From: Desulfuromusa sp.
GTDB lineage: Bacteria; Desulfobacterota; Desulfuromonadia; Desulfuromonadales; Geopsychrobacteraceae
Assembly (NCBI GenBank): GCA_029933365.1
Contig: JAOZOH010000123.1
Location: 1-8,387, forward strand
Direction: 5' to 3'
Length of the DNA stretch: 8,387 bases
A program made the translations under genes and the position numbers. Shown piece after piece: positions 1 through 7,225 of the stretch (the first letter of the stretch is position 1; each line of letters begins with the position of its first letter). Under the pieces are notes generated by a model, which was not told the origin of the DNA, searched no databases, and was given only the letters and a program-made list of their open reading frames with translations.

Positions 1-437
1 TCACTCAAGGTTTCCATCATGTAGATTCGGCGAAGAGAGGGCTGACGGAATGACTTTGTACAACTAAAGGCAGCATCAAACAGAATCCTGTGATCACTGT
101 GGACGTCCTCTCGGAACGGGAGAAACAAGGTGTCTGGAGAGACCTCTGTTAAAATGGTTGCTATCTTCTGTACAATTCTTCCCACTGGAACGGTTTCGAC
201 TTGTGCCGCTGGTAATCCCAGCCTGTGAACAGCGGAAAATTGATATTTACGCGTGACAGCCTCTATTTCGGTTTGACGTTTTTTGATGAATTCGGCAGAG
301 AAGCCTCCTTCGGTTGTTGCTTCCGTTGCAATCAACCAATGAATCTCACATCCTGAATCTTTTAGCTTCAAAAGGGTCCCCCCGCAGCCGATTGTTTCGT
401 CATCGGGATGGACTGCAATAACCAGTGCTTTATTCAT
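1..437 (-). CDS. PIG-L/LmbE-family zinc N-deacetylase, 3' end cut by window edge
   Basis: Reading the minus strand from an ATG at 437 gives an open frame of 145 codons that reaches position 1 without a stop, so the C-terminal part lies outside the window. Residues 8-14 read AVHPDDE, the hallmark of the PIG-L/LmbE fold (His10 and Asp13 are expected zinc ligands). A second metal motif, DVHSDHR, lies at 111-117. Family members remove acetyl groups from GlcNAc-type sugars and related amides. A strong Shine-Dalgarno GGAGGT (443-448) sits 5 nt before the ATG, inside the end of the upstream 2-epimerase gene, and the two genes overlap by 8 bp. In this operon it may de-N-acetylate a nonulosonic acid or one of its precursors; that substrate is inference. 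The family call is firm, the substrate unknown. Confidence 0.88.
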   Translation of the reverse strand, partial: MNKALVIAVHPDDETIGCGGTLLKLKDSGCEIHWLIATEATTEGGFSAEFIKKRQTEIEAVTRKYQFSAVHRLGLPAAQVETVPVGRIVQKIATILTEVSPDTLFLPFREDVHSDHRILFDAAFSCTKSFRQPSLRRIYMMETLS

Positions 438-1608
438 CTGTGACCTCCGGGTTGGTCTTGAGAGGATCTTCTTTCTTGTAGATTTGTTTGTGAAAATCGG
501 TTGTTTTTATGATGTCAAAGGCCTTACGGGCACTGTTTCCATCGCCATAGATATTTTTCAATCCTGAGAGAGTTTGAGTGAAGTTTTCAGTTGTTACAGT
601 TTCGATCGCTGCTAGGATCGACTCGCGTGTTGTATCACAGAAAATAACGTTGGAGTTTGCGCGCCGCCCCTGCTGTCGTAATCCGACATTGATCGCAGCA
701 ATCGGGACCGAGGCCGATTCGAGAACCCCTGAGGATGAATTGCCGATGATAAACAGGCTGTTTTTGTAGAGGGAAAGAAATGTCTCTCGGTCAAGATTTT
801 TGTAGAAGAAGAAATTTGGGTCGTGTCGATATGTTTCAATAACCTGCAAAATATTTTTATTGCCGGGGTCGGTATTTGGCGTACTCACGAAGGCTCTGAT
901 CTTTTTCTCTTTGAGTCCTCTTAGAATATTTTCAAAGATGCTGTGGCAATACACCTGTTCCTCTGCAACAGGGTGAAAAATGACGATAGCGTAATTGTCA
1001 AAGTCTGATCCGGCGGCAAAGGATTCAAGTAATTGTTTTTTTGTTTTTGCTTGATGTTGCAGAAAACGGTCGAGAGCGATACTGCCGATATTATAAATAC
1101 GTGCCGGTGATTCCCCCATTGCTATAAGCCGTTGTTTGTGTTCTTCAAGGCTGACCATATGAATTGTTGCAAGCTTTGAAGTGGCGTGTCTGACCGGATT
1201 GTCGATATGGCCATCCTGAACATGGTCTCCGCCGTAGAAATGGATTGTCGGAATTTCCAGAAAACCACCGAGCAATCCGCCCATGACAACATCTTCTCTA
1301 TCCCCGGCAAAAAGGATAAGATCGGGGTTGTAGCTAGCAATACAATCGATACTGTTCTGCAGGAACAGACTTGCGGTTTTGAGCCGCGCCTGTCTGGAGT
1401 TTGAGTCGATGAGGGTTTCAATTGACAGGAGAATATCGAAGCCATCTTTTTTAATCAGCTCCACGCTCATTCCGTAGGTCTGCGACAGGTGTGCCCCCGA
1501 GACAAGAAGTTTAAGTTCGATCTCCGGGTCTGCGTGTAAAAGCTTGTAGAGTGGGCTCATCAGGTCGTAGTCAGAGCGAATACTGGTGATAGCGACTATT
1601 TTTTTCAT
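430..1608 (-). CDS. legG: NeuC/LegG-type hydrolysing UDP-sugar 2-epimerase
   Basis: This 392-residue protein has the usual length for cytoplasmic hydrolysing UDP-GlcNAc 2-epimerases of the NeuC/LegG branch. These enzymes release UDP and invert C2 to give a free mannosamine-type sugar for the nonulosonate synthase. Visible motifs are the N-terminal TSIRSDYDLMSPL (8-20), AGDREDVV (101-108), HIDNPVRHATSKLA (134-147, with the conserved His140), FHPV (211-214) and GNSSSGVLES (289-298), which resembles the UDP-binding loop, followed by GLRQQGRRANSNV (309-321). With legB and legC homologues in the operon, the likely substrate is UDP-2,4-diacetamido-trideoxyglucose (diNAcBac) rather than UDP-GlcNAc, but the sequence alone cannot separate LegG from NeuC. 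The ATG overlaps the HAD stop as ATGA (4 bp), suggesting translational coupling. A PseG-type hydrolase is not seen, which argues against pseudaminic acid. Confidence 0.87.
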   Translation of the reverse strand: MKKIVAITSIRSDYDLMSPLYKLLHADPEIELKLLVSGAHLSQTYGMSVELIKKDGFDILLSIETLIDSNSRQARLKTASLFLQNSIDCIASYNPDLILFAGDREDVVMGGLLGGFLEIPTIHFYGGDHVQDGHIDNPVRHATSKLATIHMVSLEEHKQRLIAMGESPARIYNIGSIALDRFLQHQAKTKKQLLESFAAGSDFDNYAIVIFHPVAEEQVYCHSIFENILRGLKEKKIRAFVSTPNTDPGNKNILQVIETYRHDPNFFFYKNLDRETFLSLYKNSLFIIGNSSSGVLESASVPIAAINVGLRQQGRRANSNVIFCDTTRESILAAIETVTTENFTQTLSGLKNIYGDGNSARKAFDIIKTTDFHKQIYKKEDPLKTNPEVTDE

Positions 1609-2252
1609 TGGGGCACCATATTGTAGACCTTCTGAAACTGGATATCGAGGTTACTAGTGAGCTCCTCATCGACAGTTCGGTCGCCAAAGTAAAGAATTTC
1701 TTTGTTTGAGTAACGCCACTCTAGTGTTCTTGCTAGTTGGTAGAAAGAATCAACCCTTGGTTTGTAAAAATCTTGTCCATGGTCTCCGGTAAAAATCAGT
1801 TGATCTGGGTGGAAAAAAATATCCAGATCAAGGGCCTTAAATTTATTTTTCTGCAGAACTGGAGGGCCATCACTGATCAGAAAGAGATCGAACTTCTGCC
1901 GGAAAATATTGAGCAGATAGCGGGTTCGTTCTGAAAGAGACAGAATCGGATTGTAGTTTCTGAACAGAGTCAGCGCTTTTTGGATAAATTCCTCTTTCCG
2001 GAATGGATCGTTGGAAAAACGGTCAAAAGCTTCGCTGAAAATATAGTTGTAGGAGCTCCCTCTCTCCAACCAACGGGTCAACATAAAGGCCAATGCTGCG
2101 GGCTTGTCGGCAAAGAAATGGTTCTGCTGGTTGAGAATGTCCCGATAGATCTGTTGAATCATATCGAACTCATCATAGAGTGTCCCGTCCAGATCAAATC
2201 CGACGCATTTGATCTGATCCCATGGGATATTAGGAAATAAAGTATTCAGCAT
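1605..2252 (-). CDS. HAD-superfamily phosphatase-like hydrolase
   Basis: With the start at 2252 this is a 215-residue cytoplasmic protein. All four HAD motifs are intact: FDLDGTLYDE (19-28, nucleophile Asp20 and acid/base Asp22), LISDG (125-129, Ser127), Lys164 in FYKP, and YFGDRTVDEE (188-197, Asp191 and Asp195). An inserted helical cap spans roughly residues 28-105. It should therefore be an active Mg-dependent phosphatase on a small molecule, substrate unknown. A nonulosonate 9-phosphate phosphatase is conceivable, but bacterial synthases normally use unphosphorylated sugars. Two in-frame ATGs exist, at 2276 and 2252, and neither has a clear Shine-Dalgarno. The second is chosen because it shortens the overlap with the upstream ATP-grasp gene from 47 to 23 bp and leaves a normal lead-in to motif I. 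The stop overlaps the next start as ATGA. Confidence 0.82.
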   Translation of the reverse strand: MLNTLFPNIPWDQIKCVGFDLDGTLYDEFDMIQQIYRDILNQQNHFFADKPAALAFMLTRWLERGSSYNYIFSEAFDRFSNDPFRKEEFIQKALTLFRNYNPILSLSERTRYLLNIFRQKFDLFLISDGPPVLQKNKFKALDLDIFFHPDQLIFTGDHGQDFYKPRVDSFYQLARTLEWRYSNKEILYFGDRTVDEELTSNLDIQFQKVYNMVPQ

Positions 2253-3120
2253 AACTACGAACCATTTTAAGCCCATATTTTATTGGTTTTGGTGTTATTG
2301 ATTGCCTGTAGATCAGGTTGTTGACAATCAGGGGTATCCAGTTCTCTGATGCTGCAAATCCCAGCGCCATCCCGCCCGCAATCCGGGGATTGATTTCAAT
2401 AAAAGAGAGCTCTCCGTGGTGATCAAAACACTGGAAGTTGATCGGACCGCTAAAGTGGGTTGCTTGTGCCATCAGATTAATGTAGTGGACGATTCTGTCG
2501 TGACGACAGACAATCCCACGAGTTGATTTGCCGTTTTTGACGGCAATCCTTTTTCGCGGGATGATATAGATGGGAATTCCATCTTTATTGAAGAAGGTAT
2601 CAATTGTGTATTCTTCTCCTTCGATAACCTGTTGCGACACCATCCCCTCCATAGAGATATCGGCGTCGGTTATCGATATCCCCTCAGAACCTCGACCCAG
2701 TCTCGGTTTGACGAGTGGATAGTCTTTTTTGAGAGACGTCAGAGGACAGGGAATTTTAGTTTGCTGAAAAAAAAGATATGTTTCCCACTTGTCCTGACAA
2801 ATACGGACAGTCTCTTCGGGGGAAATGATAATGTGAATCCCCATTTTCAGGAAATGCTCCCGCCGTAACGCCCAGTCGAGCATTGTTTCATCGAGAGAAG
2901 GAATAACTACGTCAATTTTTTTTGTTACCAGTTCCTCTTCGAGGATATCCCATAAATCGGGATCAGCCTTCGGTGGTACGACAATAAAGTCATTAGCTAG
3001 GCAATAGCCTGCATTATCGGCATCAATATCTGAACCCACTGCTTGATGCCCAGCGGTCTGAATTGCTTTGATCAGGTAAGAAGCAGTAAGGCTTCCACTT
3101 GCTTCTGTTAGAATTCGCAT
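2230..3120 (-). CDS. ATP-grasp ligase of the carbamoyl-phosphate-synthase-like type
   Basis: This 296-residue protein has an N-terminal pre-ATP-grasp Rossmann-like part (MRILTEASGS onward, about residues 1-100) and an ATP-grasp domain (about 105-270). Key marks are VKPRLGRGSEG (137-147, nucleotide-binding Lys138 and glycine-rich loop), VIEGEEYTID (165-174) and FIEINPRIAGGMALG (240-254), where Glu242 and Asn244 are expected Mg ligands. ATP-grasp enzymes join a carboxylate to an amine or other nucleophile through an acyl phosphate. The substrate cannot be read from the sequence. In a diamino-sugar operon with a deacetylase, a plausible role is attaching an amino acid or other acid to a sugar amine (inference). 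The gene starts at ATG 3120 after a 98-bp gap, with AAGGA 12 nt upstream as a weak, distant ribosome site. It overlaps the HAD gene and probably works with it. Confidence 0.83.
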   Translation of the reverse strand: MRILTEASGSLTASYLIKAIQTAGHQAVGSDIDADNAGYCLANDFIVVPPKADPDLWDILEEELVTKKIDVVIPSLDETMLDWALRREHFLKMGIHIIISPEETVRICQDKWETYLFFQQTKIPCPLTSLKKDYPLVKPRLGRGSEGISITDADISMEGMVSQQVIEGEEYTIDTFFNKDGIPIYIIPRKRIAVKNGKSTRGIVCRHDRIVHYINLMAQATHFSGPINFQCFDHHGELSFIEINPRIAGGMALGFAASENWIPLIVNNLIYRQSITPKPIKYGLKMVRSYAEYFIS

Positions 3121-3218
3121 AGTTTTTCTTAATCCTTCAGACTGTGGATATCGGAGTGATAATCTATATAATTACAAGTCCTCACTTTTTTTGCGGATAC
3201 ATTCGGGAATACAAGAGA
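3121..3218 (-). other. 98-bp gap in an otherwise gapless operon
   Basis: This is the only real intergenic space in the minus-strand operon, between the synthase stop and the ATP-grasp start. It is AT-rich and encodes nothing convincing. A TGCG at the very end of the synthase gene could pair with a CGCA followed by seven A residues in the minus-strand reading. The loop would be long and no U tract follows, so it is not called a terminator. A TATAGA is present as a possible -10, but no matching -35 was found. It may mark the junction between the core sugar genes and an accessory block. Confidence 0.4.
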
Positions 3219-4238
3219 TCAGTTTTCGCAAAATTTATTTTCTATCATTTCGCCAATCTGAAAATCTCGAGTGGCACGAGTCCCAATCAAATTGTCCCAC
3301 TCCATAGGACTTAGTCCTGTTCCTGGTCGCTTGGTAGTCAAGTGCCCAGCAGAGAGGATTTCCCCTTTTTTTATTAGTTTGCAGGCGACAATACTTTTTC
3401 GTGCACTGGGTCGGTTTTTTATTTCAGATGGTGTCGGACCCTTTGTGCCGTCACCCAGGGCTTGTTCCAAATGACGAATCGCTTTAACCATGTTTTTTAG
3501 TTCATCAGGTTCAAGCGATGCGCGGTGGTCGGGTCCGGGAAGGGTTTTATCAAGAGTGATGTGTTTCTCGATGACTTTGGCTCCTAAGGCAACTGCCGCG
3601 ATCGGGATTTCAATTCCAAGAGTATGGTCTGAATACCCAGTGTTGACATCGAAGTAGCTTGCCAGTGTCTGTATAGCGCGGAGATTGACATCGACCATTG
3701 GGGTTGGATATTCGGTGTTGCAGTGTAGAATGGTGAGATCCTTTTTTTTCAGACCAGCGGAATAGAGAACGTTGACAGCTGCTTTAATTTCAGTCACATC
3801 AGACATTCCTGTAGAGAGAATAACCGGTTTTTCAAGCCCTCCAATTTTGCGTAAGTATGGCAAATTAGTAATTTCACCCGATGGAATTTTAAATATTCCT
3901 AACGCCAATTTATTCAGTAGATCAATACTATTCAGGTCAAAGGGAGAGGATAGGAACATGATGTTGCATTGTTGACAGTGACGAATCAGTTGCTGGTGCA
4001 TGTTGAAATCGAGTTCAAGTTTTTTTATCATTGCAAACTGTGATTCATCGGCTGCTGTAGTTTGTTGTTGATACTCTGCTTTGGGAGCGTTTTTATCAAC
4101 CAGATTTTCTGCTTTGAATGTCTGAAATTTGACAGCATCTGCTCCGGCAGCTGCCGCAACTTCAATGAGTTGCTTGGCTATATTCAGGTCGCCATTGTGA
4201 TTTACTCCGGCTTCAGCAATGATAAAAACAGGTTGCAA
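3219..4238 (-). CDS. legI: Nonulosonic acid (legionaminate/sialate-type) synthase, NeuB family
   Basis: This 339-residue enzyme condenses phosphoenolpyruvate with a free N-acetylmannosamine-type sugar to form a nine-carbon acid in the cytoplasm. The NeuB TIM barrel fills about residues 1-265: IIAEAGVNHNG (6-16), KFQTF (37-41), SSPFD (97-101), KIPSGEITN (117-125), LHCNTEYPTP (171-180), GYSDHT (201-206), EKHITLD (224-230) and LPGPDHRASLEP (233-244). His205 and His226 are 21 residues apart, as are the two metal-binding histidines of meningococcal NeuB. A C-terminal SAF/antifreeze-like domain covers about 277-339. The HCNTEYPTP and GPDHRASLEP wording together with the legB/legC neighbours favour a legionaminic-type product over Neu5Ac. 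The start is TTG, directly after the TAG of the upstream gene, and is supported by AAGGAGA at 4245-4251, 6 nt upstream. Confidence 0.92.
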   Translation of the reverse strand: MQPVFIIAEAGVNHNGDLNIAKQLIEVAAAAGADAVKFQTFKAENLVDKNAPKAEYQQQTTAADESQFAMIKKLELDFNMHQQLIRHCQQCNIMFLSSPFDLNSIDLLNKLALGIFKIPSGEITNLPYLRKIGGLEKPVILSTGMSDVTEIKAAVNVLYSAGLKKKDLTILHCNTEYPTPMVDVNLRAIQTLASYFDVNTGYSDHTLGIEIPIAAVALGAKVIEKHITLDKTLPGPDHRASLEPDELKNMVKAIRHLEQALGDGTKGPTPSEIKNRPSARKSIVACKLIKKGEILSAGHLTTKRPGTGLSPMEWDNLIGTRATRDFQIGEMIENKFCEN

Positions 4239-4877
4239 CTAGGCTCTCCTTCGCTGTTTGATCTCTTTTCCGGCATAGAAACTATTATCAGGAATCTCTT
4301 TCATAACGCTAATTCCCGCACTAATCAGTGAATTTCTGCCAACCCGGATATTGTCTCTGATGACAGAATTACTACCAATGAATGTGTTCTTAGCAATTTG
4401 TGTGCCACCATTAATGATTGAGCCGGTCGAAATGTGACAGTGGTCTTCAACTGTTGCATCATGTTCGATAAGGGAGCAGCTATTAATAATGCAGTTGACC
4501 CCGACATGAGCTCCGGCATTGATCAAAGCATTGTGCATAACGATTGTACCGGTACCGATATTTGCGTGGTGCGAGACATAAGCACGGGGAGAGATAATAG
4601 TTGCCAGTTTTCCTCCTGAATTTGATATTGAGTTGAAAAGTGCAATTCGGCGCTCAGGGGTTTCTATTTGTCCGAGAGTTATCAGAAAATATCGATATTC
4701 TCTTGTCAGTTCGGTAAGATCATCATCATTGCCAATAATGGGATGTCCCAGTAATGTTGTTCCGAGCTTGTTCGGCATGTCAATAATTCCGGCAATTTCA
4801 AACTGTTGACCTTGTTCAATGACATCAATACAGGAGGCACAATGACCACCTCCCCCAACCAGAATAATCTTATCCAT
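4239..4877 (-). CDS. neuD: NeuD/PglD-like sugar O/N-acyltransferase (left-handed beta-helix)
   Basis: This 212-residue protein has an N-terminal PglD-type nucleotide-sugar-binding part (MDKIILVGGGGHCASCIDVI, 1-20) and a hexapeptide-repeat left-handed beta-helix from about residue 95 (for example IGTGTIVMHNALINAGAHVG, 107-126). SLIEHD (135-140) carries the histidine (His139) that acts as general base in PglD relatives. PglD-type enzymes acetylate the 4-amino group of the UDP-4-amino-sugar, which is the step needed between the aminotransferase and the 2-epimerase (the LegH step). The related NeuD O-acetylates sialic acid, so that is the alternative role. The ATG at 4877 overlaps the legC stop as ATGGATAA. 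A GTG at 4892 is in frame but would add five residues before the conserved MDKIILVG start. The C-terminus is unusually basic (KQRRRA). Confidence 0.86.
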   Translation of the reverse strand: MDKIILVGGGGHCASCIDVIEQGQQFEIAGIIDMPNKLGTTLLGHPIIGNDDDLTELTREYRYFLITLGQIETPERRIALFNSISNSGGKLATIISPRAYVSHHANIGTGTIVMHNALINAGAHVGVNCIINSCSLIEHDATVEDHCHISTGSIINGGTQIAKNTFIGSNSVIRDNIRVGRNSLISAGISVMKEIPDNSFYAGKEIKQRRRA

Positions 4878-6018
4878 CAGACCGCCTGACACTGCTTGGT
4901 AGGTTGACAGCTCGTTGATAAACCCATTCGGTATTTATCTGAGTGTCACGTTGATAATCACTATAGATATCAAGTAAATGCATCGGTCTCCAGAGGGAAC
5001 GGGCCCCAATCCCACGTTTCTGAGCACTATCAAGAAAAACCTCCTTTTCCTTTTCGTCTGGTAAGAGGATTGTGTTTAGCCAAAAATTTGACCGGGTACT
5101 GTAAGGCTCATCGACATAGTGAATATCACTGTCGGAAAAAAAACTGCGATACTGTTTCGCCAAATCCCGCTTTTTTTGCAGGAAGAGGGGTAGCTGCTCC
5201 ATCTGTGCCAAACCAAGTGCAGCATTAATATTGGGCATCCGGAAATTGTAGCCGATTTCATCGTGGATGAATTCCCAGCTGTGGGGGACTTTCGCAGTCG
5301 TTGTCAGGTGACGCAGCTTTTGAGCGAGGGCATCATCATTTGTGACCAGCATTCCGCCCCCTCCGGTTGTGATGATTTTATTGCCATTGAAACTAAAAAC
5401 GCCTACTTCACCAAAGGTTTTTGTGTGACCAGTGGGAAGAAAACTACCAAGGCTTTCAGCTGCATCCTCAATCAGGTGGATATTATTTTCGTTGCAGATA
5501 TTTTTTAATGCTTCAATTTGGCAGGGATGTCCGCAGGTATGCATGGGTAGGCACGCGGCGATCTTTCGACCAGTCACTTTGTTGATTCTGTGGCCGTGGT
5601 GCATTTCAGTGTGCTGCTGAATGAACTCCTTAACCGCTACAGGAGATAAACCAAGTGTTGTCCGGTCGATATCAAGGAAGACCGGAACAGCTCCTGTATA
5701 GTGAATTGCATTGGCTGTTGCAATAAAAGTCAGAGATTGGGTCAGAACTTCACACTCTGTATCAATTCCGAGAGTTTTCAGAGCAACAAACAGTGCTTGT
5801 GTTCCATTGACAACGGCGATTGCGTGTCGGCATCCAGTAAATTCAGCAACGGACTGCTCAAATTTATCGACGTACTGCCCAACACTTGAAACGAAAGTTG
5901 AATCAATGCAGTCGATTAGATAATTTTTTTCCTGACCGCAAAAAAGCGGTTCGTGGAGGGGGAGTGGGTTTTGCTGGCCAAACTGCTGACGGATAAAATC
6001 AAAAATTGGGTCATACAT
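4870..6018 (-). CDS. legC: LegC-type PLP-dependent sugar aminotransferase
   Basis: The 382-residue protein belongs to the DegT/DnrJ/EryC1 fold. These PLP enzymes transfer an amino group from glutamate to a 4-keto-6-deoxy nucleotide sugar. Visible marks are LHEPLFCGQEKNYL (21-34) and STFVSSVGQYVDKFE (40-54), both characteristic of the LegC branch, NGTQAL (71-76), EDAAESLGS (184-192) and the cofactor lysine Lys214 in SFNGNKIITTGGGG. The end, NLPSSVRR, is also family-typical. The frame stays open upstream to 6072, but the ATG at 6018 is chosen because MYDPIFDFIR matches the usual LegC beginning. It also gives an 8-bp overlap, ATGTATGA, with the upstream dehydratase stop. It should act on the LegB product to make the 4-amino sugar later acylated by the next gene. 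Confidence 0.92.
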   Translation of the reverse strand: MYDPIFDFIRQQFGQQNPLPLHEPLFCGQEKNYLIDCIDSTFVSSVGQYVDKFEQSVAEFTGCRHAIAVVNGTQALFVALKTLGIDTECEVLTQSLTFIATANAIHYTGAVPVFLDIDRTTLGLSPVAVKEFIQQHTEMHHGHRINKVTGRKIAACLPMHTCGHPCQIEALKNICNENNIHLIEDAAESLGSFLPTGHTKTFGEVGVFSFNGNKIITTGGGGMLVTNDDALAQKLRHLTTTAKVPHSWEFIHDEIGYNFRMPNINAALGLAQMEQLPLFLQKKRDLAKQYRSFFSDSDIHYVDEPYSTRSNFWLNTILLPDEKEKEVFLDSAQKRGIGARSLWRPMHLLDIYSDYQRDTQINTEWVYQRAVNLPSSVRRSDG

Positions 6019-7003
6019 TGTAGATATCGGCCTTGTATTTTGCCAGATTCTCTGGCTGGGAAAACCATTCAATAGTTTTTTTCAGCCCACTCCTGATATC
6101 TTCCTCTGGTTTGAACCCGGTTAGTCTCTGAATCAATGAATTGTCGCACCAGAGGCGGAATACTTCAGATTTTTCAGCTCTGAGACGATTATTGTCTGTG
6201 ATGAATTGAACATCACTTCCCATCAATTCTTTGATAATGTCCAGTGTTTCTCCCACCGATATCTCGTAGTTAGAGCCAACGTTGACGGTTTTTCCAATCG
6301 CATCATCGCTCTTGGCTAATGCGATAAATCCCCGGCAGGTATCTTTCACATAATTAAAATCGCGGGTGGGGGTGGTATCTCCCAGTTTGATTTCGTCAGC
6401 TCCGGCAGCAATCTGGGTGATAATCGTTGGAATAACAGCCCGTGCTGATTGACGGGGACCATAGGTGTTAAAGGGACGGACAATTGTGACCGGCAGGTCG
6501 AATGAATTGAAAAAGCTCATGGCTATGGCATCAGCTCCAATTTTGCTGGCGCTGTATGGCGATTGGGGTTGCAGAGGGTGTTTTTCGTCAATTGGAACAT
6601 ATTGAGCTGTTCCGTAAACTTCACTGGTTGATGTATTGAGAATCTTCTGACAACCATTTTCGAGAGCGGCTTGACATATATTCAGAGTTCCCTTGATATT
6701 TGTATCGATATAACTGTCGGGGGCCACATAGGAGTAAGGAATAGCGATGAGGGCTGCCAGATGGAAGACGACGTCTATTTCTTGCGTGATCTTTTTACAG
6801 AAGTGGGGGTCTCTCACATCCCCACTAATAACTTCAATCTGTTTGAGGCCGTCAATGTTGTCCAGCCAGCCCCATGAATTAAAGGAATTGTAGCAGTTCA
6901 AAGCCCGAACCTCCGCACCAAGGTCGACAAGACTTTCTACCAGGTGCGAGCCAATGAAACCATCTGCGCCCGTGACGAGAACCTTCTTTTTATTCAACTT
7001 CAA
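6011..7003 (-). CDS. legB: LegB-type NAD-dependent nucleotide-GlcNAc 4,6-dehydratase
   Basis: This extended short-chain dehydrogenase of about 330 residues catalyses the entry step, oxidising C4 and removing water across C5-C6 of UDP- or GDP-GlcNAc. Counting from the TTG start, it shows the NAD-binding VTGADGFIGSH (10-20), the active-site region NTSTSEVYG (123-131), YSASK (150-154, Tyr150 and Lys154), VRPFNTYGPRQ (175-185) and TRDFNYVKD (213-221). A GTG at 7054 would extend it by 17 residues. The TTG at 7003 is preferred because it has AAAAGGA (7011-7017) 7 nt upstream and places the NAD motif at the normal distance. The promoter at 7067-7095 would also start the mRNA only about 6 nt before the GTG, leaving its apparent ribosome site untranscribed. 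It is the first gene of the operon. Confidence 0.88.
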   Translation of the reverse strand: MKLNKKKVLVTGADGFIGSHLVESLVDLGAEVRALNCYNSFNSWGWLDNIDGLKQIEVISGDVRDPHFCKKITQEIDVVFHLAALIAIPYSYVAPDSYIDTNIKGTLNICQAALENGCQKILNTSTSEVYGTAQYVPIDEKHPLQPQSPYSASKIGADAIAMSFFNSFDLPVTIVRPFNTYGPRQSARAVIPTIITQIAAGADEIKLGDTTPTRDFNYVKDTCRGFIALAKSDDAIGKTVNVGSNYEISVGETLDIIKELMGSDVQFITDNNRLRAEKSEVFRLWCDNSLIQRLTGFKPEEDIRSGLKKTIEWFSQPENLAKYKADIYNV

Positions 7004-7010
7004 GGGGTTG

Positions 7011-7017
7011 TCCTTTT
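7011..7017 (-). promoter_or_regulatory. Ribosome binding site deciding the legB TTG start
   Basis: The minus strand reads AAAAGGA here, followed by CAACCCC and TTG at 7003. The 7-nt spacing is ideal, and the site lies within the transcript predicted from the promoter at 7067-7095. The competing GTG at 7054 has an AGGA of its own, but that sequence lies at or upstream of the predicted transcription start. Confidence 0.6.
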
Positions 7018-7066
7018 GTCTAAGGGAGCTTTCTTCTCTGTACCAATAAATCACTTTCCCTTTCCT

Positions 7067-7095
7067 ATTGTAGATAGTTTATTGGAAATTATCAA
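7067..7095 (-). promoter_or_regulatory. Sigma-70-type promoter of the nonulosonate operon
   Basis: On the minus strand, TTGATA (7090-7095) and TACAAT (7067-7072) are separated by exactly 17 nt, each matching 5 of 6 consensus bases. The predicted start of transcription is near 7060, giving a leader of about 57 nt to the TTG of legB. The AT-rich DNA at 7096-7200 behind the -35 could serve as an UP-type element. This implies housekeeping expression of the sugar genes, separate from the flagellar sigma factor. Confidence 0.72.
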
Positions 7096-7225
7096 TTTAT
7101 TTTTAATAAGAGAATGAATATGCAGATAAATGTTTTTTTACAGTCCCAAAATTAAATTGAAGAAAAAATAAAGAAATAAATAAACATCATTAATTTAAGG
7201 TTGTTATGTGTTTTATGTGAGGACA

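Noticed and set aside
6671..6877. Plus-strand frames inside the minus-strand sugar genes, such as the 68-codon one here
   Set aside because: They lie opposite well-conserved enzyme coding sequence, show no family motifs and no convincing ribosome sites.
430..7003. Reading the operon as a pseudaminic acid pathway
   Set aside because: The combination of a NeuC/LegG-type 2-epimerase, a LegC-type aminotransferase and a PglD/NeuD acyltransferase without a PseG-like hydrolase fits a legionaminic-type route better.
7055..7200. Possible bidirectional terminator in the AT-rich intergenic tract
   Set aside because: The A and T runs lack a GC-rich stem, and the genes on both sides are transcribed away from the region.
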